Assembly: GCF_013394165.1 (NCBI RefSeq)
Contig: NZ_CP041330.1
Location: 558,001 to 622,000 of the forward strand
Direction of reading: 5' to 3'
DNA length: 64,000 nucleotides
DNA from: Pseudoalteromonas sp. Scap06
Lineage (GTDB): Bacteria; Pseudomonadota; Gammaproteobacteria; Enterobacterales; Alteromonadaceae
Position numbers and translations under genes: made by a program
In this document: positions 38,800-46,878 of the stretch, in pieces
Numbering within the stretch: the stretch's first letter is position 1
Layout of the letters: the number at the start of each line of letters is the position of its first letter
The notes under the pieces: model-generated
Database searches by the model: none
Told to the model about the DNA's origin: nothing
Seen by the model: only the letters and a program-made list of their open reading frames with translations

Positions 38800-39846
38800 G
38801 GGGTCAAATCTTGACTTCAGACATCAAAGGTCTAGATTTATAGTTTACAGCTTATTGAGTGAATCGCTATGTCTAGGCCGCTGCGAATAGAGTATGAGAA
38901 TGCGTTTTATCATGTGATGAATCGCGGAAGAGGGCGTGAAAATACCTTTTTGAGTGATGACGACTTTAAATATTTTTTATATTGCATTGAGCAAGCAAGC
39001 CTTCGCTTTAATATTGAAGTGCATTCATATTGCTTAATGACCAATCATTACCACTTGCTAATCAAAACCCCTGATGCAAATTTAGGCCGAGCCATGAAGC
39101 ATATTAATGGCCTTTATACCCAATACTTTAATCGAACACATAATACGGATGGTGCGTTGTTTAGAGGGCGCTACAAAGCGATACTTGTGGATGCAGATAA
39201 CTATTTATTGCATGTTAGTCGGTACATTCACCGTAACCCAATTGAAACGAGTAGCCCTTTGGTAGAAGAGCTTGTTAAATATAAGTGGTCTAGCTATCCA
39301 GCTTTCATTAGAAGGGGAGTAACGCCTAAATGGCTTGTTCGAGACTTTATATTTTCGTTGCAAGGCAAAAAGCGTAAATATGCAGCTTATAAGCAGTTTG
39401 TGGAATATGAAAACAACAAAGAAATAAGCTCTTTTTATGGTGCTAAAAAGTTATTGTCGGTTTTGGGTTGTGAGGACTTTATTGAAAACATAAAAGACTA
39501 TATTGCCAAGTCAGATAGTGAAAGTAAGCTTGTTAGTAAAAAGCACTCAGCAGATGATGTTATAGCTTACTTAGCTCAATACTTTAATGTTGAAGTTGAT
39601 GAGATTATAGCGGTTAAAAAGGGGCGAAAAGAGAAAATTTACCACGCTGGTTTGCTATTAAATTATGCCAAGATTTAATAGGATTAAATTTGCAGGCTTT
39701 AGCAGATGTTTTTAATGTTGAACACTATTCGGCAATATCGAAAGCTGTCGGTAGGTTGAATACATTAATGGTTGAAGATAGAAAGGTTAAATTACAATTG
39801 TACAAGTTGCAAGATTGTTTGATGTCTGAAGTCAAGACTTGACCCC
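38800..39846 (+). mobile_element. RAYT element A with inverted REP ends
   Basis: A transposase gene bracketed by inverted copies of a 29-bp sequence: 38800-38828 (starts GGGGTCAAATCTTGACTTC) and 39818-39846 (starts TTTGATGTCTGAAGTCAAG), differing by one base in the arms. Near-identical organisation occurs at 49070-50110. REP-associated tyrosine transposases use such palindromes as substrates. Confidence 0.85.
38869..39678 (+). CDS. REP-associated tyrosine (Y1) transposase, copy A, C-terminus frameshifted
   Basis: A 269-aa Y1_Tnp/TnpA_REP protein. The HUH motif is in SYCLMTNHYHLLIKTP, with the catalytic Tyr region in GLYTQYFNRTHN and RYKAILVDADNYLLHVSRYI. The reading stops after LLLNYAKI, but the -1 frame continues QDLIGLNLQALADVFNVEHY through to a TGA at about 39843 inside the REP, encoding the DnaA-like helix-turn-helix tail of this family. 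Copy C has the same break, so it predates the copying or is tolerated. The intact catalytic domain could still act on single-stranded REP DNA. Confidence 0.88.
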   Translation: MSRPLRIEYENAFYHVMNRGRGRENTFLSDDDFKYFLYCIEQASLRFNIEVHSYCLMTNHYHLLIKTPDANLGRAMKHINGLYTQYFNRTHNTDGALFRGRYKAILVDADNYLLHVSRYIHRNPIETSSPLVEELVKYKWSSYPAFIRRGVTPKWLVRDFIFSLQGKKRKYAAYKQFVEYENNKEISSFYGAKKLLSVLGCEDFIENIKDYIAKSDSESKLVSKKHSADDVIAYLAQYFNVEVDEIIAVKKGRKEKIYHAGLLLNYAKI

Positions 39847-40060
39847 ATTTGGTTCATTTGGTTGCACATTTGGTTGCATTTGGTTCTGACCCCATTTGGT
39901 TCATTCGGTTGAAGTCAAGACTTGACCCCATTTGGTGACCCCATTTGGTTCTCATGACCCCATTTGGTTCTCATTTGGTTCTGACCCCATTTGGTTCATT
40001 CGGTTGAAGTCAAGATTTGACCCCATTCGGTTCCAGACCCCATTCGGTTCCTTCGGTTTA
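39818..40060 (+). repeat. REP-derived repeat cluster after RAYT copy A
   Basis: Repeated blocks of GAAGTCAAGACTTGACCCC and CCCCATTTGGTTC run for about 240 bp, in full and truncated forms. GTCAAGACTTGAC is itself a palindrome. This looks like REP amplification by the adjacent transposase followed by slippage. Confidence 0.85.
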
Positions 40061-40130
40061 AAAAGTAACAACACTTGGTTTTTTGAATAAAAAGATCAAG
40101 AAAGCACAGCTGCCTGCTTGACCGGAACTT
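40057..40130 (-). repeat. 74-bp dispersed repeat, copy 1 (inverted to 52082-52155)
   Basis: The sequence containing GCACAGCTGCCTGCTTGACC matches the reverse complement of 52082-52155 with few differences. Each copy can form a hairpin with GGTCAAG/CTTGACC arms. A shorter degenerate relative is near 45845-45880. It has no ORF. Confidence 0.75.
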
Positions 40131-40328
40131 CCTAATGGGTGACTCTTGTGGCTTTTTATGTGTTTTCTCCTTTTAAATCAATGGTTTGTAAGGGATTTTG
40201 CTTTTCGTTTCTAATTTTTCACGGTTTTGGTTAATTTTATGTTGCAATAATGCTTCCGTGAGGTTAATGTAACTTTAGAGGTACAAGAGATGCTTCAAAA
40301 TCATCAACTTTATTAAAAGGAAAATAAA

Positions 40329-40466
40329 ATGGAAAATAAAATGGAAAACATTCAACAACTTCCAGTAGAAAACAACGAAGAACTACAGCTAGATGAAATT
40401 CAAGAAGTTGAATCACATGTAGATCACGATTGGGAAATTGGCGTTGGCTGCTCAACACCTTTCTAA
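40329..40466 (+). CDS. candidate RiPP precursor peptide
   Basis: A 45-aa ORF with AAAAGG 8 nt before ATG 40329 (an internal ATG at 40341 repeats MEN). The acidic leader contains LQLDEIQEVES, resembling the LxLDELxxV leader of many ribosomal natural products but without Gly-Gly. The C-terminus is DHDWEIGVGCSTPF, rich in modifiable Trp, Cys, Ser and Thr. It is followed by a hairpin and then by three genes including an M50-type peptidase, the layout of a precursor and its maturation operon. No homologue is recalled; the assignment is by context and composition. Confidence 0.7.
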   Translation: MENKMENIQQLPVENNEELQLDEIQEVESHVDHDWEIGVGCSTPF

Positions 40467-40483
40467 TTGAGCTTTTAAAATAA

Positions 40484-40510
40484 AAAGAGAGAAGTATTAC
40501 TTCTCTCTTT
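40484..40510 (+). terminator. attenuator-type hairpin after precursor gene
   Basis: Perfect 11-bp stem AAAGAGAGAAG / CTTCTCTCTTT with a TATTA loop, 17 nt after the precursor stop and 12 nt before the next gene. It would give much more precursor message than enzyme message. Confidence 0.85.
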
Positions 40511-40522
40511 GTTGCGAATCTA

Positions 40523-41272
40523 ATGAATAATAAAGAATCAAGATATCAACAAGAAAAAGCTAGGTTTTATGGTATTGCAAAGCAGGTTTGTAGCAGCAAT
40601 CTAATTGAATCTCAACTTGATAAAGAATTTTCCCATTGGCTAGCTTACAGAAAATTACATGCCGACTTTTTAATTAATGGACCAGAAAGTCAATTCTATT
40701 TAAATTGCGATGTAAGCTTCGAAGACAATGTCGAAGTCGAAAATAAAAATATATTTTTTTTGTTTCATTATGGCCCTTATTTCTCTGTTCCCCTTTACTT
40801 TGTAAAAAAATTTAATTTCAGTGGCGCGGCTTTCATTCTGACTTCACAGAGTATTGATTTAGGACTTGTAGTAAAATGTGCGCATGCCTTTGGTTCAGAA
40901 TTAGAACCAATTGTTATTGATGAATCAGGCTTGTTTGTGAAAAAAGTACTCAAAGCAAAAAAAGCTGGAAAATGTATTTTTATATTGGTCGATTTACCAG
41001 CCGGTAGTGACGATAAAAATTATAAGATGTTTGATACTCATTTTGGCAAAATTAAGCATCGTTTGGGGTACATGCGTATCGCCTCGATGTTAAAACAAAA
41101 ACCATCTTTAATACTACCTCAAATAAGTAATGATTATAAAAAAATGTCTATTGGACTAGCTGAAATTAATAGCCATGGTGAAGTTGTAGATGAATATGTA
41201 AAGTTGTTAGGTAATGACTTCAAAAACTTTGAGCGGGTTAATGAATTAGAACGAATGTGTGAATTTAAATAG
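40523..41272 (+). CDS. LPLAT/LpxL-like acyltransferase-fold protein in RiPP operon
   Basis: A 249-aa soluble protein that resembles the LpxL/HtrB acyltransferase fold by pattern: a His near the centre (FLFHYGPYFSVPLYF, His82), a VDLPAG segment at about residue 156, and GKIKHRLGYMRIASMLKQKP followed by LILPQ like the conserved C-terminal part of LpxL. The usual H-x4-D/E pair is not seen after His82, so chemistry may differ. Downstream of the precursor peptide it might fatty-acylate the peptide; it could also be an unrelated fold. There is no signal peptide. Confidence 0.55.
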   Translation: MNNKESRYQQEKARFYGIAKQVCSSNLIESQLDKEFSHWLAYRKLHADFLINGPESQFYLNCDVSFEDNVEVENKNIFFLFHYGPYFSVPLYFVKKFNFSGAAFILTSQSIDLGLVVKCAHAFGSELEPIVIDESGLFVKKVLKAKKAGKCIFILVDLPAGSDDKNYKMFDTHFGKIKHRLGYMRIASMLKQKPSLILPQISNDYKKMSIGLAEINSHGEVVDEYVKLLGNDFKNFERVNELERMCEFK

Positions 41273-41289
41273 CGTAAGGGTCTGCCATA

Positions 41290-42351
41290 GTGAATACATT
41301 AGATGAGAGTTACATATTTAATTACAAGGAAAAATTAGATAATGGCCACGTTGTATCAATAAAAACGATTCAAGACAGATATTTCCATATCCCAAAAGAC
41401 ATTTTTACATTACTAGAAAAGCATTCTTCTAATACTGGTGAAATTTCCAATATGCTCAAAGCTGAGTATATTTATGATTTACATAAAAAAGGTGTGATTT
41501 ATAAAGCCAGTGAGATAGAGCATATCAGTGAGAGTACTGGAGAGGAAGTTGAAGGGTTTGTTCTGTTAAAAGAGCGACCTTTAAGCTTTGCACTAAAATT
41601 CTTCAGTTTATTTAGTTACGCAAGACTATTGATTCCTTACCTAGTGTTGATATTAAGTATCTCTTTTTACCTTTATGACACTAATAATATACTTACTGCC
41701 ATACCTTCAGCGTCAGTTGGTATGGGGTATGATATTTTAATTATGCTTATGCTGTATATATTTACTTCTGGCATTATTCACGAGTTGGGTCATAGTTCTT
41801 TGCTCTATAAATACCATGGTAAAGAAGCTCCAATTGGTGTCACATTTAACTATTGCTTTCCAGCATTTTTTTCGGATGTTAGAGATGCTGCATTACTTAT
41901 AGACAAAAATAAAAAATTAAAAGTACTCTTTGCGGGCGTTTTATATCAAATTATCTTCTTTCCTCTATTGGTTTTACCATTTTATTTTTGGTTAGGAGAG
42001 GTTGCGCTAGTTTTACTTTTTTACATGCTAGCGATACAAATTTTCTTTAATTTGGTTCCTTTTGTAAAAAACGATGGCTATTGGATATACAAAGAAATGT
42101 TCTCAGCCAGGGAGAGGAAAAAAAGGATTCATTATTTTACTTTTAGGTTATTTTTGGTACTTGGAATTGGATACATAAGTTATGTGGTCCTTCTTACTGG
42201 ATGGCATTTTTACTCGAATGTTGTCATTGAGGGAATTGCAGTTTTAGATCAGCCTGCATTTGATATTTTTAGGCAGCTTTTGGTTAGTATGTATATTGTA
42301 GTCGGTTTATATAAATACCTTTCTCAAAGAGAAAGCGAGGGGGAAATGTGA
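41290..42351 (+). CDS. M50-type membrane metallopeptidase with PqqD-like N-terminus
   Basis: A 353-aa protein. Residues 1-75 (GHVVSIKTIQDRYFHIPKDI) look like the small PqqD-like winged-helix domain that binds RiPP leaders. From about 100 there are six hydrophobic segments containing HELGH (164-168) and the distal M50 motif NLVPFVKNDGYWIY with Asp262. This M50 subfamily is repeatedly found in peptide-maturation operons as leader protease or exporter partner. It starts with GTG 41290, 17 nt after the acyltransferase-like gene, and overlaps the next gene by 4 nt. Confidence 0.82.
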   Translation: MNTLDESYIFNYKEKLDNGHVVSIKTIQDRYFHIPKDIFTLLEKHSSNTGEISNMLKAEYIYDLHKKGVIYKASEIEHISESTGEEVEGFVLLKERPLSFALKFFSLFSYARLLIPYLVLILSISFYLYDTNNILTAIPSASVGMGYDILIMLMLYIFTSGIIHELGHSSLLYKYHGKEAPIGVTFNYCFPAFFSDVRDAALLIDKNKKLKVLFAGVLYQIIFFPLLVLPFYFWLGEVALVLLFYMLAIQIFFNLVPFVKNDGYWIYKEMFSARERKKRIHYFTFRLFLVLGIGYISYVVLLTGWHFYSNVVIEGIAVLDQPAFDIFRQLLVSMYIVVGLYKYLSQRESEGEM

Positions 42352-42806
42352 GGGATTCATTATTATTTTTATGTTTAATTTGCTCATTTGCATCAAACGC
42401 AGAAGAGCCATATAAACTTGACCTATCCATGTCATACATTGAAGGCTATAAAAGTACGGTTAATGGCAATTCCTTTGATATTGATTCGTTTTTTGAGCAC
42501 GGCTTAGGGGTTTCATACCAAGTTGAACTCAGTGAATTTTGGAAAGCGGATTATAACATTGGTTTAACTTTCTCTGAGCAAGGCCCTGAAAGTCAATCTA
42601 TATATGGGGTTTACACAGGGATTGATTTTGAATATCAAAACTTCAGTGAACAAATAAAGCCTTTTTTGGGGATGCAAATACATAAGCCTCTCTCATCGAG
42701 TAATACGATCGAAAATACCAGTAAGTTCAAAAAATCACTCGGGTTTAATTTCTATCCTGCCAAGGCTGCTTATTCTATTAGCTTTTCAGTTAGTCAGTCT
42801 GATTAG
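42348..42806 (+). CDS. small secreted or outer-membrane beta-rich protein of RiPP operon
   Basis: A 152-aa protein with a signal peptide (SLLFLCLICSFASNA, cleavage before EEPYK). The mature part alternates polar and aromatic residues (YKLDLSMSYIEGY, ADYNIGLTFSEQG, IDFEYQNFSEQIKPFLGMQI), typical of a small beta-barrel or periplasmic beta protein. GTG 42348 overlaps the M50 stop. It may help export or confer self-protection. No family is recognised. Confidence 0.6.
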   Translation: MRDSLLFLCLICSFASNAEEPYKLDLSMSYIEGYKSTVNGNSFDIDSFFEHGLGVSYQVELSEFWKADYNIGLTFSEQGPESQSIYGVYTGIDFEYQNFSEQIKPFLGMQIHKPLSSSNTIENTSKFKKSLGFNFYPAKAAYSISFSVSQSD

Positions 42807-42814
42807 AGAGAATT

Positions 42815-42904
42815 ATGGGTATTCGTAAAATATTTTTCTTTTCGGGTTTGGTTTTTATTTCTGGCTGTACTGCGACGATTAAAACCAAAGGGGTCAAGTC
42901 TTGA
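42815..42904 (+). pseudogene. lipoprotein gene truncated by REP/RAYT insertion
   Basis: ATG 42815, 8 nt after the preceding stop and behind AGAGAG, encodes MGIRKIFFFSGLVFISGC, a clear type II signal with lipobox ISGC, then enters the REP sequence at 42890 and stops at 42904 (29 codons). It was probably the fifth gene of the RiPP operon. A 3' remnant may survive at about 43183-43291, where a reading frame encodes WNCADRVEAAKLEVILEGLQ near its end. Confidence 0.75.
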
Positions 42905-43170
42905 CTTCAGACATCAAAGGTCTAGATTTATAGTTTACAGCTTTTTGAGTGAATCGCTATATCTAGGCCGCTACGAATAGAGTATGAAAATGCGTTTTAT
43001 CACGTAATTAATCGTGGAAGAGGGCATGCAAACACCTTTTTGAATGATGATGGCTTTAAGTCTTTTTTACATTATATTGAGCAAGCCTTCGTTTAATATT
43101 TATGTGTATTGTTCTGTTTAATGACCAGTCACAACCACTTGCGAATCGAAATCCCGTTACTAATTTCAAG
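42890..43170 (+). pseudogene. RAYT element remnant B
   Basis: The first 29 bases repeat the REP start of elements A and C, and the following 250 bp match the 5' part of their transposase gene, with the start codon mutated (ATATCTAGGCCG), an in-frame TAA after GCCTTCGTT, and loss of everything after the HUH region (ACCAGTCACAACCACTTGCG). The 3' REP is missing. It is a dead, diverged copy, older than A and C. Confidence 0.88.
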
Positions 43171-43313
43171 ACTATAAAACTGTAGCCAACATGGGCAAAA
43201 ACCTGAAAAGAGTTGGGTATGTTGGAATTGCGCTGATAGGGTTGAGGCAGCGAAGCTGGAGGTTATTCTGGAGGGGTTGCAGGCGAGTTAATATATGAGG
43301 TTGTTGAAAAGTA

Positions 43314-43667
43314 ATGGAGCCTATTAAGTTGTGGTTTTTAACTCTGTTTCTTACATCTGCGGGTCTTTTCTTTTTTATAATATTACCAATTTTAATAGCT
43401 ATAAAAGATAAAAAAACTCGGTTGGTAGAGGATGTTCTAGATGATGGAAATCGTTTTTACTCATTAAATATCATAACTGCTGGTAGCGGAGCATTGCACT
43501 ACGGTTCTATATTTCTAATCGATTGGTATGCTAGGCGTTATAAGGTAATAGAGGAGAGAGAAAAGGTACCCAAAAATTTGCAGATGTGGTTTAAGCTTCA
43601 TTATATTTTGTTTATAACATTTAGCCTTATGTTTTTATTAGCATGCCTAATGGCCTACTTTGTTTAG
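43314..43667 (+). CDS. small membrane protein, tandem paralogue 1
   Basis: A 117-aa protein with an N-terminal helix (FFFIILPILIAI), a conserved middle (VEDVLDDGNRFYSLNIITAG, then ALHYGSIFLIDWYARRY) and a C-terminal helix (LFITFSLMFLLACLMAYF). It is about half identical to its neighbour at 43700. I know no function. Two or three membrane segments and basic loops suggest an inner-membrane protein. The gene follows REP/RAYT debris and has its own start region. Confidence 0.65.
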   Translation: MEPIKLWFLTLFLTSAGLFFFIILPILIAIKDKKTRLVEDVLDDGNRFYSLNIITAGSGALHYGSIFLIDWYARRYKVIEEREKVPKNLQMWFKLHYILFITFSLMFLLACLMAYFV

Positions 43668-43699
43668 ATTAACTGCTTTTCTTTTTTGTTGATTAAATA

Positions 43700-44026
43700 A
43701 TGGATTTGATATTTTTTGGTGTTGGCTTAAGTGTTATTTTTATCATTCTTTTACCTTTAGCTTTTTATTTAAAAGCAAAAAAGCTCAGAACGGTTGAAGA
43801 TATTTTAGAGCATGGAAATCGCTACTATTCCCTAAATATTTTTATGGCGCTTCATGGTTTACTTCATTATGGCAGTGTATTTTTATTTGATTGGTATGCA
43901 AAACGGTATAATTTATTAAATGATAGAAACAAGGTACCAGCTCACGTCTCGAGATTATTTAAAGTGTATTTTGTAATTTTTATGCTTTGTGCACTATTAA
44001 TGTTTTCATCTGTATTCTTTGAATAA
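43700..44026 (+). CDS. small membrane protein, tandem paralogue 2
   Basis: A 108-aa protein with the same plan as the preceding gene: N-terminal helix, TVEDILEHGNRYYSLNI, LLHYGSVFLFDWYAKRY, and a C-terminal helix. The shared core GNR-(F/Y)-YSLNI and LHYGS-(I/V)-FL-x-DWYA mark a recent tandem duplication. Spacing is 32 nt. Such duplicates in accessory DNA can be immunity or niche proteins, but nothing here proves it. Confidence 0.65.
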   Translation: MDLIFFGVGLSVIFIILLPLAFYLKAKKLRTVEDILEHGNRYYSLNIFMALHGLLHYGSVFLFDWYAKRYNLLNDRNKVPAHVSRLFKVYFVIFMLCALLMFSSVFFE

Positions 44027-44232
44027 AGACTTAGATTTTAAAGAGCAAAGGACTAAATAAAAGGAAAAAAGGTCAATGGATGAGCTTGTTAGGTCTCTTT
44101 TGGTCTATATAAATAAACTCCGTATTTTGACAAAGTAGTTTTGAGTGAGATTTAGTAACTCTATTTCAAAGGTGTACATTAATTGGGGAAATATATAATA
44201 TTGTTAATATCTAATATTAAACGGATTTAATT

Positions 44233-44661
44233 ATGGAAGAAGTTACATTTTTTTCAGAAAATAAAGTTAAAGAAAAATTACAAGTACATTTTGATGGCCT
44301 GCAAAACCAACAAGTATTATATGGAAAGAAGGTAGAAAAAATATTTAAAAGAAAAAATTGCACGTATATATTCTTTACCTCCGATGATTCTCCATACGAG
44401 GAGACATTATATATTACTTTGATTGATTCAAAAGGTGAGGTTATTGAAAGTGTTGAACTCTCGAAGCCTTATTCTCCAGGGATTTTGAAAGATTTAATAA
44501 TTAAAAATGATCAAACGATTGAATTCAAATTTTGGGGGGATTCGATAAATAATTTAATTATTGCCGACAAAAAAAAAGTGCACATTTCTCATGCAATACC
44601 TTCAAATGGCCTTCGTTACTCAAATAAATTATCACCAAGTTATCTAACAATAAAAGATTAA
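44233..44661 (+). CDS. uncharacterised 142-aa protein paired with Gly-zipper protein
   Basis: A soluble, beta-rich 142-aa protein without signal peptide or familiar motif. Landmarks are YGKKVEKIFKRKNCTYIFF and TIEFKFWGDSINNLIIADK. It ends 11 nt before the Gly-zipper protein gene and shares its strand, so the two are probably co-expressed. An adaptor, chaperone or immunity role for the next protein is the simplest idea; order (small gene first) is more usual for chaperones than for immunity proteins. Confidence 0.6.
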   Translation: MEEVTFFSENKVKEKLQVHFDGLQNQQVLYGKKVEKIFKRKNCTYIFFTSDDSPYEETLYITLIDSKGEVIESVELSKPYSPGILKDLIIKNDQTIEFKFWGDSINNLIIADKKKVHISHAIPSNGLRYSNKLSPSYLTIKD

Positions 44662-44672
44662 GGTTTACAAAC

Positions 44673-45701
44673 ATGGACTCGTTTATTTCTGACAAAGATG
44701 TAGAAACTAGTATTAGGCAAATGGAAGTAGCAGCAATTAACTTTGGTAGTCGTTTCATAAATGATTCAAAAGTAAGGGCGCTATATATGGAACAGACAAA
44801 AAAAATGTCTTTGGAATTAGTTAATGCTTATAAGACTGGAGTCATAACACCTAAACAAGCTGCTGTAGCTGCGAATGAAATGCGAAATGAAATCATGGCA
44901 GTCTCTCGCAGTAAAACTAGTGATATTGGTAAAGCTAAGGTTGTTAAGTTAAAGGCCAGTGGTTTGAATTTAGAGGTATTACTAGATAAATATGCAAAAA
45001 GCCAGTTCGGTAAAGGTTTTGGCGAGCTAAATGAATCAGAAGCTTCATCTATTTATAAAAAGATAGTTCAAAGTGCAGGGAAGGCAAACCCTAACGTTAG
45101 CGCCAAAGCAAACAACTTAGGCAAAGCAGGGCGAAGCTTATGGGTACTTTCTATATGTATCGCAGTTTATAATATTAGTAGTTCAGATAATAAACTCAAA
45201 GCGGCAGGACGTGAAGCAACTAACATTGGAGGTGGCTTTGCTGGGGGCGCCGCTGGGGGCGCGACTGCTGGCATCTGGTTTGGGCCTATAGGTGTAGCAG
45301 TAGGTGTTGTTGTTGGTGGAGTTTTGGGTTCTATTATATCTGATCAAGTATATATTGAACTTGCAGGCCCAGATGGGGAGTTTGCCAGAAGCTTTATACC
45401 TCGCTTTACTAATGTTTTTTCTACTAATGAGAATAAAATGGCGAGTGCTTTAATTACTGAGTGTACATATGAATTAGATAAGGTAATGGCTGTTTTTATA
45501 CAGTTGAATGATAAGTATTTTACAGATGTTGATGACATAGCAATTGCTTATATAGAGTTGATTAGAACAGGTAGGTATCCTCTTATTAAGCAAGCTCTAT
45601 CACTAAATAAAGCTCTGAAAAATTATCTTATTCAGATATTGGGTAGCGGCTGGACATCGTCTTCTGAGAAAGAATGCATAAGGTACCTTCGCCATGTTTA
45701 G
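44673..45701 (+). CDS. Gly-zipper membrane-insertion protein, candidate toxin effector
   Basis: A 342-aa protein with a helical N-terminal half (QMEVAAINFGSRFINDS; GVITPKQAAVAANEMRNEIM), then a glycine-zipper hydrophobic hairpin at about 182-226 (GGGFAGGAAGGATAGIWFGP, then VGVVVGGVLGSIISD), and a soluble C-terminus. Proteins with this central Gly-rich hairpin often are pore-forming or delivery-associated toxins, for example among secretion-system effectors. There is no signal peptide. No catalytic motif is seen. The toxin reading is an inference. Confidence 0.55.
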   Translation: MDSFISDKDVETSIRQMEVAAINFGSRFINDSKVRALYMEQTKKMSLELVNAYKTGVITPKQAAVAANEMRNEIMAVSRSKTSDIGKAKVVKLKASGLNLEVLLDKYAKSQFGKGFGELNESEASSIYKKIVQSAGKANPNVSAKANNLGKAGRSLWVLSICIAVYNISSSDNKLKAAGREATNIGGGFAGGAAGGATAGIWFGPIGVAVGVVVGGVLGSIISDQVYIELAGPDGEFARSFIPRFTNVFSTNENKMASALITECTYELDKVMAVFIQLNDKYFTDVDDIAIAYIELIRTGRYPLIKQALSLNKALKNYLIQILGSGWTSSSEKECIRYLRHV

Positions 45702-46080
45702 TTACAGGGTCTAATTTAGTCAAACAGTGCTTTTTCCATTTGACCTAAATACCTCCTTATAATATTGAGGAGGTTAAAATATCTAAACATATTCTGAATA
45801 TTCAGTAGAAAACCAAAAGCCGAAGGGCGGCCATTAAAAACCTCTGGTCAAGCAGGGATGTTTGTCTTTGCCTTGAATACAATACGACATATCCAGTCTT
45901 AATATCCATCTTAAAGCCACATAAAAGTATTAATTGCTGTAAACACCCTGTTTGTACCTAGAGTGCTTATTTCTTTTATAACTAATTGCTTAACAGTACC
46001 TAATTTAGGATTAGTATTAGTTACTACTTAAAACAATAATAAAATAAGTGCCAGAAATAGCCTTTAAAAAAGAGGTATTC
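45702..46080. other. 379-bp intergenic region with repeat debris
   Basis: No gene is visible. It contains a hairpin CCTCC...GGAGG (45752-45773) and a degenerate relative (near 45845-45880, GGTCAAGCAGG) of the 74-bp repeat found at 40057 and 52082. The end provides AGAGG for the ATG at 46081. Confidence 0.5.
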
Positions 46081-46828
46081 ATGGAAGATCTATTTATAGG
46101 TTTACATTGCAAATGTCGGCGTTATATTACTTTTAGTTTTGATATTAAGAGCAATTAAAAAAGTGGATTTAAATCTAATGTGGTCTTTGATTTCGTTAGG
46201 TATTTTAGTTTGCTACTTTTTTGCTTTGTTTAAAGGTGGAAAGGTTATCCCCTTGGGTATGCTTTTTCCTGATATGTCGTGGAATTGGTCTGGAAAAGTA
46301 GCGGCAATAATCCTTTGGTTAGTCGTACTATTGGCTTTAGTTAAATTTAAAGCTAACTTTCGTATTGCAGATGCTGGTTTTACTTTTAGGCAAAATGAAA
46401 ACTCTATAAAACCCGCTTTTACAGTTATGTGCTTGTTTATCATTTTACAGATAGTTGTATCACTTTTTTGGAGTGGTGAAGCTAATTACGATTTAGAAAC
46501 CTTACTTTATCAGGCAACAATGCCAGGCTTTGATGAGGAGCCTATGTTTAGAGGGATTCTTTTATTTTGTATATCTTTGGCAATCATATCTGAACGCTAT
46601 AGTTTAGGTGGTGCGTCAATTAACATTGCAGGGTTGATCTTAGTGGTGTTATTTGGACTAGTTCATGGGGTTATGTTTAATGGTGGAGAGTGGCACTTTT
46701 CTTTCCCCGCTATTTTATTAACAGGCGGCTACGGCTTTATTTTACTTTGGCTAAGAGAGCGCACAGGGAGTTTGGTGTTTCCTATTTTAGCCCATAATAG
46801 TGTTAACTTTGTTGGGCAGCTAATCTAA
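46081..46828 (+). CDS. CPBP-family intramembrane metalloprotease, possible 5' frameshift
   Basis: The main reading (229 aa from TTG 46139) has several membrane segments and the CPBP/Abi motifs: DEEPMFRGILLF (EExxxR), FGLVHGVMF, and ILAHNSVNFVGQL. These glutamyl membrane proteases act in prenyl-protein-type processing or bacteriocin self-immunity. TTG 46139 lacks a ribosome-binding site, whereas ATG 46081 has AGAGG and starts MEDLFIG; removal of one G near 46100 would join it in frame with a hydrophobic helix (VGVILLLVLILRAIKK). The gene may be a recent frameshift or may start at the weak TTG. Confidence 0.75.
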
Positions 46829-46846
46829 TTAAAAGTTTAATTTAAG

Positions 46847-46878
46847 AGAGGTAAAATCTTGTGTAAGTTTTTACCTCT
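46847..46878 (+). terminator. hairpin after CPBP gene
   Basis: The arms AGAGGTAAAA and TTTTACCTCT pair over 10 bp around a 12-nt loop, 18 nt after the stop codon. Confidence 0.7.

Noticed and set aside
39660..39690. Canonical programmed -1 frameshift in the RAYT gene
   Set aside because: No slippery heptamer or downstream structure is apparent, so it is reported as a shared frameshift of unknown meaning.
45702..46080. Small RNA suggested by the CCTCC/GGAGG hairpin
   Set aside because: A 5-bp stem in repeat debris without a promoter or terminator is not enough support.
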